A stretch of DNA of 64,000 nt, taken from positions 1-64,000 of the forward strand of contig JAEZUM010000025.1 of the NCBI GenBank assembly GCA_023421075.1. Reading direction: 5' to 3'. The DNA comes from Bacillota bacterium (GTDB taxonomy: Bacteria; Bacillota; Clostridia; Lachnospirales; Lachnospiraceae). Positions 51,806-59,787 of this stretch are shown one piece after another (the stretch's first letter is position 1; every line of letters starts with the position of its first letter). The notes below the pieces were generated by a model. That model was not told the origin of the DNA. It searched no databases and was given only the letters and a program-made list of their open reading frames with translations. Made by a program: the position numbers and the translations under genes.

Positions 51806-52477
51806 ATGAATTCCTATCATTTAAAATTAATTGCTATCATCACGATGCTGATTGATCATGTCGGAGCGGTTCTTGTTCCAAACAACACAATGCTGTATCT
51901 TATCATGCGCTGTATCGGACGACTTTCCTTTCCGATCTTCGTTTTCCTCCTGGTGGAAGGCTTTTACCACACTAAGGATGTGAAGAAGTATCTAATGCGT
52001 TTGGGTGCCTTTGCACTGATTTCCGAGATACCCTTTGATCTTGCCTTCTATGGTAAAGTATTAGAATTCAGACATCAGAATATCTTCTTTACCTTATCTC
52101 TTGGACTCTTATGTATGTATCTGATGAGTGAAGTAGAGAAACGATTTAAGATGAATGTTATCCTTATGAATTTGATGAATGCATTGTTGACGCTGATCAT
52201 CGGAAGTGTAGCCTACCTTTTGAAAACAGATTACGATTACCGGGGAATTATTTTAATCGTTGCATTTTACTTGTTTCGTGGAAGCAAGCTTCTGCGGGGC
52301 TTATCACTGCTGTTTATATCAGGCTATCTGTTAGGATACATTAATATATATGCTACATTTGCAATTATACCGATTGCCTTTTACAACGGACAAAAGGGCA
52401 AAAGTATAAAATATGCATTTTATATCTTTTACCCTGCTCATCTGTTGATCCTGGCTTTCATTAATATGCTGATTTAG
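51806..52477 (+). CDS. TraX family membrane protein
   Basis: A 223-residue protein with about eight hydrophobic helices. The TraX signature is at the N-terminus: LKLIAIITMLIDHVGAVLVP, RCIGRLSFPIFVFLLVEGFY and RLGAFALISEIPFDLAFYG. TraX of plasmid F acetylates pilin; chromosomal members in Firmicutes are of unknown role and related to acyltransferase-3 proteins. Here it follows the acyltransferase cassette by 130 bases, possibly with its own promoter. Its stop overlaps, tail to tail, the stop of the small minus-strand gene at 52474. Confidence 0.88.
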   Translation: MNSYHLKLIAIITMLIDHVGAVLVPNNTMLYLIMRCIGRLSFPIFVFLLVEGFYHTKDVKKYLMRLGAFALISEIPFDLAFYGKVLEFRHQNIFFTLSLGLLCMYLMSEVEKRFKMNVILMNLMNALLTLIIGSVAYLLKTDYDYRGIILIVAFYLFRGSKLLRGLSLLFISGYLLGYINIYATFAIIPIAFYNGQKGKSIKYAFYIFYPAHLLILAFINMLI

Positions 52478-52647
52478 TAATCAATCATATCAGGATATGG
52501 TTCATATTCGGTAACCTGCGAAGTGTACCGCAGATCCTCACCGGAAGCATATGGCTTATCAGGATAATAGTGGCGTTCATCAAAATCCTGGACACTGCTG
52601 AAGGACGGAAATCGATAATAAGTTTTCCTGGTAGGTTCAAAGTACAT
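52474..52647 (-). CDS. Tyrosine-rich 57-residue microprotein
   Basis: A short minus-strand gene. It has a textbook ribosome site AAAGGAGG about 9 bases before the ATG at 52647 and stops with TAA at 52474. The product has 57 residues and begins MYFEPTRKTYYRFPSF. It contains nine Tyr, many Asp/Glu and Pro, no Cys, and no membrane helix. I recognise no family. It lies between TraX and DUF5721, both on the opposite strand, and overlaps the TraX stop by 4 bases. The quality of the ribosome site and the clean frame argue that it is expressed; the function is unknown. Confidence 0.7.
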   Translation of the reverse strand: MYFEPTRKTYYRFPSFSSVQDFDERHYYPDKPYASGEDLRYTSQVTEYEPYPDMIDY

Positions 52648-52773
52648 GATAACAAACCTCCTTTAATGATGTTCTATCATTATTGTTTGACAATCACTTT
52701 GTATCTATACTAGAAATTCAATTGAGTTTTTACATTTTTTGCATACAATGCCATACCATTAGGAGAGTGACTT

Positions 52774-53274
52774 ATGATATCACTGACTATCACAGAAGTA
52801 AAAGCCTTTATGGGAAAGCTTCTGGCTCAGACAACCTTTGACTTCTTTCTTCTTAAGGAGCTGGAGCTGTCTACCTTCATTAACTTTACGATCAATGGAC
52901 AATTGAATGAAGCTTTCTTTAGCAAAGAAGAAATTGAGGAACGCAGCGAGCATCAGAATAATGCATTATGGAGTGAGGTTCGTAGTATCGCCTATTCCAT
53001 GATAAAGGGTAATAAGACACCTCTGATCCTGAAGATTGTATTCCAATTGCCCAGACCCCTCTGTGAAGAGCTGGTGCAGCAATCCGGCGGTAGACTGAGA
53101 AGTGAGGAGGTCGGCGGACTGTATCTGAATGTTAGGTTTGAGAAAAATGAATTGCATATTATAACCGGTACCGCGATTAAGACCTTTACCATGGATAAGA
53201 CGCTGGAGCAGGAGTGGGATCTCTGGGTCAAAAAGATGCTTAAGGAGCAGGGAATAATATTTGAAGAAGCGTAG
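52774..53274 (+). CDS. DUF5721 family protein
   Basis: A 166-residue cytoplasmic protein that matches DUF5721, a family I know chiefly from Lachnospiraceae (ITEVKAFMGKLLAQTTFDFF at the N-terminus; WSEVRSIAYSMIKGNKTPL; GGRLRSEEVGGLYLNVRFEK). It looks alpha+beta with no catalytic motif. Function unknown. AGGAGAGTG precedes the ATG. It is just upstream of the CIRCE-controlled htpG but has a separate transcript, as the CIRCE promoter begins after its stop. Confidence 0.82.
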   Translation: MISLTITEVKAFMGKLLAQTTFDFFLLKELELSTFINFTINGQLNEAFFSKEEIEERSEHQNNALWSEVRSIAYSMIKGNKTPLILKIVFQLPRPLCEELVQQSGGRLRSEEVGGLYLNVRFEKNELHIITGTAIKTFTMDKTLEQEWDLWVKKMLKEQGIIFEEA

Positions 53275-53291
53275 AAATAGACATTTTGTTG

Positions 53292-53318
53292 TTAGCACTC
53301 TTGGTAGAAGAGTGCTAA
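53292..53318. promoter_or_regulatory. CIRCE element (HrcA operator)
   Basis: TTAGCACTC-N9-GAGTGCTAA, a perfect match to the CIRCE consensus. It lies 8 bases upstream of the -35 of the htpG promoter. Confidence 0.97.
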
Positions 53319-53325
53319 TTTTGTC

Positions 53326-53354
53326 TTGACATTTTTATTTTTGCGTATTATCAT
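53326..53354 (+). promoter_or_regulatory. Promoter of htpG
   Basis: TTGACA (53326-53331), a 17-base spacer and TATCAT (53349-53354), right after the CIRCE element. Confidence 0.85.
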
Positions 53355-53448
53355 ATCACTTGAAGATTATTAATCAGTAATGCGACAGACAGAGCGGATC
53401 TAAGCTGTATCGACGTTACACAAGAATAATGAAAAAGGAGTTGTAATC

Positions 53449-55494
53449 ATGAGCACAGAACGTGGCAATTTATCAATTCATTCAGAGAATCTGTTTCCGA
53501 TTATTAAGAAGTGGTTATATTCCGACCACGACATTTTTGTAAGAGAGCTAATCTCTAATGGCTGTGACGCTATCACTAAGCTGAAGAAGCTGGAGGTGAT
53601 GGGAGAAGCTAATCTTCCGGAGGATAATCATTATCAGATCACTGTTACGGTTAACCCGGAGGAAAAGACCATTCGTTTTTCTGACAATGGTATTGGTATG
53701 ACTGCAGATGAAGTGAAGGAGTACATTAATCAGATTGCTTTCTCCGGAGCGGAGAAATTCCTGGAGAAGTATAAGGATAAGACCAATGAGGATCAGATTA
53801 TCGGTCATTTCGGACTGGGCTTCTATTCCGCTTTCATGGTTGCGGCACGCGTTACAATCGATACCCTCTCCTGGCAGCCGGATTCCGTGCCGGTGCATTG
53901 GGAATCAGATGGTGGTACCGAATATGAGATGAGTGATAGCACGAAGTCGGAGCGTGGTACTGATATCACCCTATATCTGAATGATTCCAGCTATGAATTC
54001 TCGAATGAATATCGTATCAAAGAAGTTCTGAAGAAGTACTGTTCCTTCATGCCGGTGGAGATCTATCTGATCAATGCTAATGCGAAGGAAGAAGAGAAGA
54101 AGGAAGATATTGTTGATGCTGCTGTGAATGAAGACGGCACAGTAGAGGAAGCGAAGCCGGAGAAAAAGGCTGAGCCGATCAATGAAACCACCCCTCTGTG
54201 GGCGAAGCATCCCAACGATTGTACCGAAGAGGAATACAAGAAGTTCTATCGTGACGTGTTTAACGATTACAAGGAGCCTTTATTCTGGATACATTTGAAC
54301 ATGGATTATCCCTTTAACCTTAAGGGTATTTTGTACTTCCCGAAGATTAATACAGAATATGATTCCCTGGAAGGCTTAATTAAATTATATAGTAATCAGG
54401 TATTTATTGCGGATAATATTAAAGAAGTAATTCCGGAGTTCTTGATGCTGTTAAAGGGTATCATCGATTGCCCGGATCTTCCGCTGAATGTATCAAGAAG
54501 TGCATTACAGAATGACGGCTTCGTGAAGAAGATCTCCGAATACATCACCAAGAAGGTGGCGGATAAGCTGACCGGTATGTATAAGGTGGAGAGAGAAAGC
54601 TATGAGAAATTCTGGGATGATATCAGTCCCTTCATTAAATTTGGCTGCCTGAAGGATGAGAAATTCAGAGAGAAGGTAAAGGACGTTATTCTCTTCAAGA
54701 ATCTAGAGGATAAATATATCACTCTTGCAGACTACGTTGCTGCGAAAAAGGGACCTGAGGAAGAGAAGAAGGAAGACAAGGCAACTACGGAAGACGGAGC
54801 TGAGACTCATGTTCATGATGAAAACTGCGATTGCGGACATGACCATAAGCATGAGGAGGACGAAGAGGTAGTTGATGAGGATAAGAAGATTACAATCTTC
54901 TACGTAACCGACTTAAAGCAGCAGAGCCAGTATATTAATATGTTCAAGGAAGCGGGCAGTGACGCCTTCATCCTGACCCACAATATAGATCAACCCTTCA
55001 TCACACAATTGGAATATCAGGATCAGACCATCCGCTTCCAGCGTATCGATGCTGATATTACGGAGGGCTTCAAGGATAAGATCAAGAAGAAGGATCAGAA
55101 GGTATTAAAGAATAACACCGAAGCAATGACCAACCTGTTCCGTAAGGTACTTGGTAAGGATAAGCTGGAGGTTAAGGTAGATAAGTTTAAGAACGATAAA
55201 GTATCTTCTGTTATGACTTTATCTGAGGAAAGCCGTAGAATGCAGGATATGATGCGTATGTATAATATGTCCGGCATGGATATGGGCGGCCTTGGTGGCG
55301 GAGAAACTCTGGTTCTTAATGCAAACAATAAGCTGGTTCAGTATATCCTGACCAACGAGACTGCAGAACAGACTCCGATGATCTGTGAGCAGCTCTATGA
55401 TCTGGCACTCCTTAGCCATAAGCCTCTGGAGCCGGAAGCAATGACGAAGTTCATCCAGAGAAGCAATGAAATCATGATGTTTCTTGCAAAATAA
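53449..55494 (+). CDS. htpG: Hsp90-family chaperone HtpG with charged and His/Cys-rich inserts
   Basis: A 681-residue Hsp90. The N-terminal ATPase has LFVRELISNGCDAITKL-type (here DIFVRELISNGCDAI), DNGIGMTADEV and GHFGLGFYSAFMVA. The middle domain carries LFWIHLNMDYPFNLKGILYF and LNVSRSALQND; the dimerisation domain is at the end. Two extra charged linkers occur: ~208-245 (rich in Glu/Lys) and ~433-480. The second contains residues 454-468 with five His and two Cys (HVHDENCDCGHDHKH), a metal-binding-like patch I do not know from other HtpG proteins. It is preceded by a perfect CIRCE box and promoter, so HrcA should repress it. Confidence 0.95.
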   Translation: MSTERGNLSIHSENLFPIIKKWLYSDHDIFVRELISNGCDAITKLKKLEVMGEANLPEDNHYQITVTVNPEEKTIRFSDNGIGMTADEVKEYINQIAFSGAEKFLEKYKDKTNEDQIIGHFGLGFYSAFMVAARVTIDTLSWQPDSVPVHWESDGGTEYEMSDSTKSERGTDITLYLNDSSYEFSNEYRIKEVLKKYCSFMPVEIYLINANAKEEEKKEDIVDAAVNEDGTVEEAKPEKKAEPINETTPLWAKHPNDCTEEEYKKFYRDVFNDYKEPLFWIHLNMDYPFNLKGILYFPKINTEYDSLEGLIKLYSNQVFIADNIKEVIPEFLMLLKGIIDCPDLPLNVSRSALQNDGFVKKISEYITKKVADKLTGMYKVERESYEKFWDDISPFIKFGCLKDEKFREKVKDVILFKNLEDKYITLADYVAAKKGPEEEKKEDKATTEDGAETHVHDENCDCGHDHKHEEDEEVVDEDKKITIFYVTDLKQQSQYINMFKEAGSDAFILTHNIDQPFITQLEYQDQTIRFQRIDADITEGFKDKIKKKDQKVLKNNTEAMTNLFRKVLGKDKLEVKVDKFKNDKVSSVMTLSEESRRMQDMMRMYNMSGMDMGGLGGGETLVLNANNKLVQYILTNETAEQTPMICEQLYDLALLSHKPLEPEAMTKFIQRSNEIMMFLAK

Positions 55495-55523
55495 ATAATA
55501 TTTCAGAAAAGATTCATACTATA

Positions 55524-55560
55524 GAGGGAAAGCAGGTGATAATCTCACAGGCTTTCCCTC
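55524..55560 (+). terminator. Hairpin after htpG
   Basis: GAGGGAAAGC (55524-55533) and GCTTTCCCTC (55551-55560), a perfect 10-bp stem with the further inner GTGA/TCAC pairing. The U-run is weak. Confidence 0.65.
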
Positions 55561-55567
55561 AATGTTA

Positions 55568-55646
55568 TTTAACAGTTCAGCCATACAAATTCCAATCACG
55601 ATAGATAGAAGCAAGCAAGCTTACTTCTACTTATCGTGTTGAGAAT
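55568..55646. repeat. Palindromic element, copy 1 (5' part)
   Basis: Begins with TTTAACAGTTCAGCCATA and continues with CAAATTCCAATCACGATAGA.. and an inner hairpin (CACGATA..AGAAG/CTTCTA..TATCGTG) around AAGCTT. The same 79-base order recurs in copy 2, which carries an additional 43-base insert. Copy 1 lacks the closing inverted end. Confidence 0.85.
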
Positions 55647-55669
55647 ATATTGGTTACTATTTTCTGTTG

Positions 55670-55814
55670 TTTAACAGTTCAGCCATAAGCTCGATTTCGC
55701 TGCGCTTCATCTCGCTTAGGCAGAACGCCTCACAAATTCCAATCACGATAGATAGAAGCAAGCAAGCTTACTTCTACTTATCGTGTTGGGAATTTGTATG
55801 GCTGAACTGTTAAA
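55670..55814. repeat. Palindromic element, copy 2 with 18-bp terminal inverted repeats
   Basis: TTTAACAGTTCAGCCATA (55670-55687) and its exact inverse TATGGCTGAACTGTTAAA (55797-55814) bound an element that holds a 43-base insert (rich in CGCTT/TCGC) and the inner hairpin of copy 1, now with CAAATTCC/GGAATTTG arms. It has no coding capacity, so it resembles a miniature inverted-repeat element or a nested hairpin. No target-site duplication is obvious. Confidence 0.85.
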
Positions 55815-55843
55815 TAAAATTTATATAAAAGTGCATATACCTC

Positions 55844-55873
55844 TTGAAATTACTACTGTGATTATGGTATGCT
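55844..55873 (+). promoter_or_regulatory. Candidate promoter of the degV-like gene
   Basis: TTGAAA (55844-55849), an 18-base spacer and TATGCT (55868-55873). It gives a leader of about 140 bases. Confidence 0.45.
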
Positions 55874-56016
55874 ATTATATAGTAATGAAAACTACATTCT
55901 GTAATAGCTAAACTTGATGATGCGTTTAATGATACAATATTAGTAAAAATTCGGATATTGTTTGATTGAATATCTAAACATAGTAAAAATGAATTTATTA
56001 ACAGGAGGATAAAAAG

Positions 56017-56853
56017 ATGTCATACAGAATTATTGGAGACAGCTGCACGGATTTACCAAAGGATTTGAAGGATGATCCGCATTTTAAGCTAGTACCACTG
56101 ACTCTGATTGTGGATGATGTTTCAATTGTAGATGATGAGTCCTTTGACCAGGCAGATTTTTTGAAACGTGTAAGAGAATGCCCGACCAGTCCAAAATCAG
56201 CGTGCCCTTCGCCGGAGGATTATATGAAGCACTTTGATTATGAGGGAGATATCTATGTCGTAACCTTATCATCTCCATTAAGCGGTTCCTATAACAGTGC
56301 GGAGCTGGCAAAGAAATTATATCTGGAAGAGCATCCGGATAAGAATATTGCAGTTTTTGATTCTCATTCGGCATCCATAGGCCAGACTCTGATTGCAATG
56401 AAGATCAAGGAACTGATTGAAGGAAATCATCCGTTTCGCGAGGTTGTTGAGAAGGTAAATTCCTTCCGCGATGGTATGAAGACCAAATTTGTTCTGGAAT
56501 CCCTAGAAACCCTTCGTAAGAATGGCAGATTATCGAACCTTCAGGCGATTATTGCCAGTGCATTAAATATTAAGCCGGTTATGGGAGCAACTTCCGAAGG
56601 TAATATTACGAAGATTGATCAGGCCAGAGGAATTAATAAGGCGTTAATGCTGATGGCAAAATGTATTGAAGAAGATGTCATTAAGCCTTCGGAACGAATT
56701 ATCGGAATTGCACACTGCAATAATCGAGAAAGAGCCGAGTTCGTAAAGGAAGAAATCTTAAAGAGAATTCCCTTTAAAGGATGCTTTATCGTAGATACAG
56801 CAGGTGTGAGCTCTCTCTATGCCAATGAAGGTGGAATTATTACAGCATACTAG
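56017..56853 (+). CDS. DegV family fatty-acid-binding protein
   Basis: A 278-residue DegV/FakB-type protein. IIGDSCTDLPKDL at the N-terminus, the lipid-contact loop SSPLSGSYNSAELA (~85-98) and FDSHSASIGQTLIA (~120) are diagnostic. The C-terminal lobe has RLSNLQAIIASALNIKPVM. FakB proteins present fatty acids to the kinase FakA; no fakA is in the window, so the partner is unproven. CAGGAGG precedes the ATG. A terminator follows. Confidence 0.92.
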   Translation: MSYRIIGDSCTDLPKDLKDDPHFKLVPLTLIVDDVSIVDDESFDQADFLKRVRECPTSPKSACPSPEDYMKHFDYEGDIYVVTLSSPLSGSYNSAELAKKLYLEEHPDKNIAVFDSHSASIGQTLIAMKIKELIEGNHPFREVVEKVNSFRDGMKTKFVLESLETLRKNGRLSNLQAIIASALNIKPVMGATSEGNITKIDQARGINKALMLMAKCIEEDVIKPSERIIGIAHCNNRERAEFVKEEILKRIPFKGCFIVDTAGVSSLYANEGGIITAY

Positions 56854-56907
56854 AGTTCAGGCTGTAATAGGGAACTGCCCTTTATCGTCAAATAAACCCT
56901 ACTTATC

Positions 56908-56933
56908 ATAAGGGCAGGTAACTGCCCTTTTTT
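56908..56933 (+). terminator. Terminator of the degV-like gene
   Basis: AAGGGCAG-gtaa-CTGCCCTT followed by four further T: a perfect 8-bp stem. An upstream AACTGCCCTTT (56872-56882) could pair with the left arm and compete with it. Confidence 0.9.
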
Positions 56934-57056
56934 GTTATGACAAATAGAAACCCATATAAGACTAGGCCTGAGAGATAAGCTTGCAGTCGAATGACTGTCA
57001 CGTTTGTAAACGCAAAGGAAAGGATGAAGGGTTTGAAATAAGAATTCTTAAGGTTC

Positions 57057-57776
57057 CTACTCCCGCATACTGATGCGCCTGAAGCGTATGACAGCTATTA
57101 CAAAAGCTACGAAAATCATTGATAGTAAGATCAGAAGCGGTTTTAATTGCAGCGCTCCACCGGAGACAAGTCGTATCCCTTGAGCAGCCGGAAGAATTTC
57201 GCCTACGATTTGCATCGGTTTCGGTAACAGACTTGCCGGAAACATAATTCCGCTAAGCATTACGGTAGGCAAGAATAAGCACTGTCCCACAAGTGTCAAG
57301 GAGCTCTGTTTTTTCACAAAACAGGCTAATAACACCCCAAGAGCCTCGGAAGCCATTGCTACGATACCCATGCTAAGGATATGTAACGGAATGCTTTGCG
57401 GCCATTCTACCTGAAATAAGTAGGGCGAACTAACAAGTATTATGACAACTACAATCATGATATGAATAAACGATATGATAATCGAAGAAAGAGGCAGAGA
57501 CCACCCCGGAATCCCGGCAACCCGGTATGCGTTCAGTACCCCATTTTCTCGTGCTTTCACCAGTGTTTGCGGCATTCCGAGAAATGAAGACATGGACATA
57601 GCAAATATAGTGATCGAAGTGATCAGGGTCATTCCGGAATTCAGACCCGGAAGCTTAAGTATGCTCCCCATTACTAGATAAAAAACAAGAGGAACAAGGT
57701 AATAGACCATTAAAACTCCTTTATCTCTCAAATCTCCTCGAAATTGAATATAGAGACTAATCATAAATGCTTTCAT
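57057..57776 (-). CDS. ABC-2 type permease
   Basis: A 239-residue membrane protein with six hydrophobic helices (~22-42, 50-72, 92-118, 125-150, 160-185, 210-230). The typical ABC-2 features are present: a charged N-terminus before helix 1 and the SLTLVGQCLFLPTVMLSGIM-P segment. It directly follows the ATPase gene: GGAGG lies at the ATPase end and the stop and start nearly touch. With the ATPase it should form a homodimeric exporter of drug or antibiotic type, controlled by the MerR gene of the same operon. Confidence 0.9.
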   Translation of the reverse strand: MKAFMISLYIQFRGDLRDKGVLMVYYLVPLVFYLVMGSILKLPGLNSGMTLITSITIFAMSMSSFLGMPQTLVKARENGVLNAYRVAGIPGWSLPLSSIIISFIHIMIVVVIILVSSPYLFQVEWPQSIPLHILSMGIVAMASEALGVLLACFVKKQSSLTLVGQCLFLPTVMLSGIMFPASLLPKPMQIVGEILPAAQGIRLVSGGALQLKPLLILLSMIFVAFVIAVIRFRRISMRE

Positions 57777-58682
57777 TTAATTACCTCCTGCTACAGATAA
57801 GAATAAATCCTCAATGCTTGCCCGTTCCACCCTTAAATCAACCACTCTATCGTTGTGGCTTTTAATATGCGTCAGCAATTGCAAAAGAAGCTCAGAAGAG
57901 TCCTGACAGGCATAGGAGAGATATTCATCTTCTAAGGCAGTGGGTAAAGAAAAATTCTTGGCAGAATAATTCCTAAGGCATCCTTCCTGCGTCTTTATGA
58001 TAACGCGACTCTGAATATTTGCGGATGCTGTTAATTCTCTTGGACTTCCTTGTCTTGCGATCACACCGTCTCTTAATATTGAGATAGTATCACAAAGCTT
58101 CTCGGCTTCTGCCATATCGTGAGTCGCAATAAGAATACTGACACCTTCTGTTTTTAGTCGTTTGATTTCATTATGCAATGCATAGCGCCCTTCCACATCC
58201 AGCCCGGCGGTTGGTTCATCCAGTATCAGTACGTTTGGATTATGGCATAGTGCCAGAGCCAAATGTAACCTGCGTTTTCGACCTGTGGACAGTGCGGAGT
58301 AGGGCTTGTTCAGATGTTCACCTGCCATGTCAAAGCGTGTAAGCAGGTCACCTCGATAGGGCACCTTATGCCATGCACAGAAAAGTTGCATCGCTTCCTT
58401 CGCAGTCATCGTATCAGTCAGTGAGGTGCTCTGAAGCTGAACACCCAATCGCTTTTGGACTATCGGAAGTTCTTTGGATACATCATAACTTTCTACGGCG
58501 ATGTATCCTCCGCTTGGCATACGCAGACCTTCAATACATTCCATTGTTGTTGTCTTTCCGGCACCGTTTACACCAAGCAGTGCGAAGGTTTCCCCTGGTT
58601 CGACAGAAAAAGTAACATCCCGGAGTACAACCTTTTTGCCATAGGATTTGGATAAGTTTTGAACTTTAATAGCTTTCTGCAT
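57777..58682 (-). CDS. ABC transporter ATP-binding protein
   Basis: A 301-residue ATPase of the drug-export (DrrA/CcmA) type. Walker A is GVNGAGKTT (~38), the signature LSTGRKRRLHLALAL (~136) and Walker B VLILDEPTAGLD (~156-167); ATHDMAEAEKLC is the H-loop. A ~90-residue C-terminal extension is usual for the group. It lies 6 bases after the MerR gene and touches the permease gene. Confidence 0.94.
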   Translation of the reverse strand: MQKAIKVQNLSKSYGKKVVLRDVTFSVEPGETFALLGVNGAGKTTTMECIEGLRMPSGGYIAVESYDVSKELPIVQKRLGVQLQSTSLTDTMTAKEAMQLFCAWHKVPYRGDLLTRFDMAGEHLNKPYSALSTGRKRRLHLALALCHNPNVLILDEPTAGLDVEGRYALHNEIKRLKTEGVSILIATHDMAEAEKLCDTISILRDGVIARQGSPRELTASANIQSRVIIKTQEGCLRNYSAKNFSLPTALEDEYLSYACQDSSELLLQLLTHIKSHNDRVVDLRVERASIEDLFLSVAGGN

Positions 58683-58688
58683 ATTACA

Positions 58689-59495
58689 TTACTCCTTTTC
58701 TAAGAAAGAATTAGGGATCTTCATATCGCTGTTGGCGATATAAATGCCTAAAGCGGCTTCAAGATACGGCTCAGCGGCTTCATAAAGTTTACGATCCGAC
58801 ACAGGCCAGGATTCCCGATTATTATTTACATTGGCAAACGCAGAAATGGTAGCTTCTTCACCACCGGTCAGACTCATTATCATTTCCCACCATCGTTTCG
58901 CAAGTAACTGTGCTGCCGGACTTTCGGGCTTCTGACTGGTTTCGTCTAGTGTTATTGCAGTAATCATGATCTGGCGCATTTCGTGGTAAATCTCTGTTGA
59001 ATTGGTCAGGTTATTCCCGATTTTATGTTCTTTTAAGATGGTTAATAAATCATTATCAAAATGATACTTGGACCAGTTGACTAAACTGCTTCCATCCATC
59101 AATCGTATCAAGTTGGCCATCATCTCCCAGGGTGGGTAGCTGCCGGAGCCTACGACCTCCAGGGATGCTTCGGCAACGGTAATCGCGAGGTGAAGGGCAT
59201 CAGCTTTTTGAACTAATTGAATTAAATGTTCTTCTAATGTTTTTTGAAGAGCCGGTAGGGTTTGTTCCGCCGTGAGTTTTTCTTTGATACTATTCAACGG
59301 GATACCAATGGATTTGTAGAAGACAATCTGCTCCAGCCTTAACAAATCCTTTTCTGTATAATATCGGCGCCCGCCTTCGGAACGACCGGATACCGGCAGA
59401 AGTCCGATATTATCATAATGTTGAAGCGTCCGAACGGTCAAACCGGTTATTTGTGAAATCTCCCCGACAGTGAATTGTTTTTCTTTTTCATACAT
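58689..59495 (-). CDS. MerR family transcriptional regulator
   Basis: A 268-residue MerR protein. The N-terminal winged helix is standard (FTVGEISQITGLTVRTLQHY then DNIGLLPVSGRSEGGRRYYT), followed by the dimerisation coiled coil (~75-110). The ~150-residue C-terminal effector domain (LAKRWWEMIMSLTGG.., EAAEPYLEAALGIYI) resembles the TipAS-like multidrug-binding group. AGGAGGTGAC precedes the ATG. It is the first gene of MerR-ABC-permease. The promoter has the 19-base spacer and central dyad of MerR-activated promoters, so self-activation by a drug is likely. Confidence 0.92.
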   Translation of the reverse strand: MYEKEKQFTVGEISQITGLTVRTLQHYDNIGLLPVSGRSEGGRRYYTEKDLLRLEQIVFYKSIGIPLNSIKEKLTAEQTLPALQKTLEEHLIQLVQKADALHLAITVAEASLEVVGSGSYPPWEMMANLIRLMDGSSLVNWSKYHFDNDLLTILKEHKIGNNLTNSTEIYHEMRQIMITAITLDETSQKPESPAAQLLAKRWWEMIMSLTGGEEATISAFANVNNNRESWPVSDRKLYEAAEPYLEAALGIYIANSDMKIPNSFLEKE

Positions 59496-59517
59496 AATTT
59501 GTCACCTCCTCAAGTAT

Positions 59518-59548
59518 AGTTTAGCATATTACGTTACGTAATGAGCAA
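59518..59548 (-). promoter_or_regulatory. MerR-type promoter with operator dyad
   Basis: On the minus strand, TTGCTC (59543-59548), a 19-base spacer and TAAACT (59518-59523). The spacer contains ATTACGT-A-ACGTAAT, a perfect 7+1+7 dyad (59528-59542). A 19-base spacer with a dyad between -35 and -10 is the hallmark of MerR-regulated promoters. Confidence 0.75.
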
Positions 59549-59612
59549 GACATTTTGAAAATTTATTTTTGTTTATTTCTTGCATTATGATTTATCCTGT
59601 CTTTGAAAATAT

Positions 59613-59641
59613 TTGACAGTTTTTTCACTTGATGGTAAAAT
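59613..59641 (+). promoter_or_regulatory. Promoter of the riboswitch-dapB transcript
   Basis: TTGACA (59613-59618), a 17-base spacer and TAAAAT (59636-59641). The transcript would begin near 59648 and pass through a first hairpin, the riboswitch and its terminator. Confidence 0.85.
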
Positions 59642-59701
59642 GATACTATATTTCCGGTTGGCAGTTTGTAGAACTGTTTCAAGTTTTGAGCTTAAGGGTG
59701 G

Positions 59702-59731
59702 AGAGCTTCTTATTTTTGAAGTTCTTTTTTT
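59702..59731 (+). terminator. U-rich hairpin early in the dapB leader
   Basis: AGAGCTTC (59702-59709), an 8-base A/T loop, GAAGTTCT (59718-59725) and U6. One G-U wobble. It lies between the promoter and the riboswitch, so it may be a second attenuator or a weak site. Confidence 0.5.
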
Positions 59732-59787
59732 GTTACTCAGACCCATAGGATCAATCTACAGTTACCGGTTATGTAAGAATTGAATAT

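Noticed and set aside
55568..55814. CRISPR array because of spaced direct repeats
   Set aside because: Only two repeats of unequal length with inverted ends; no regular spacers and no cas genes in the window.
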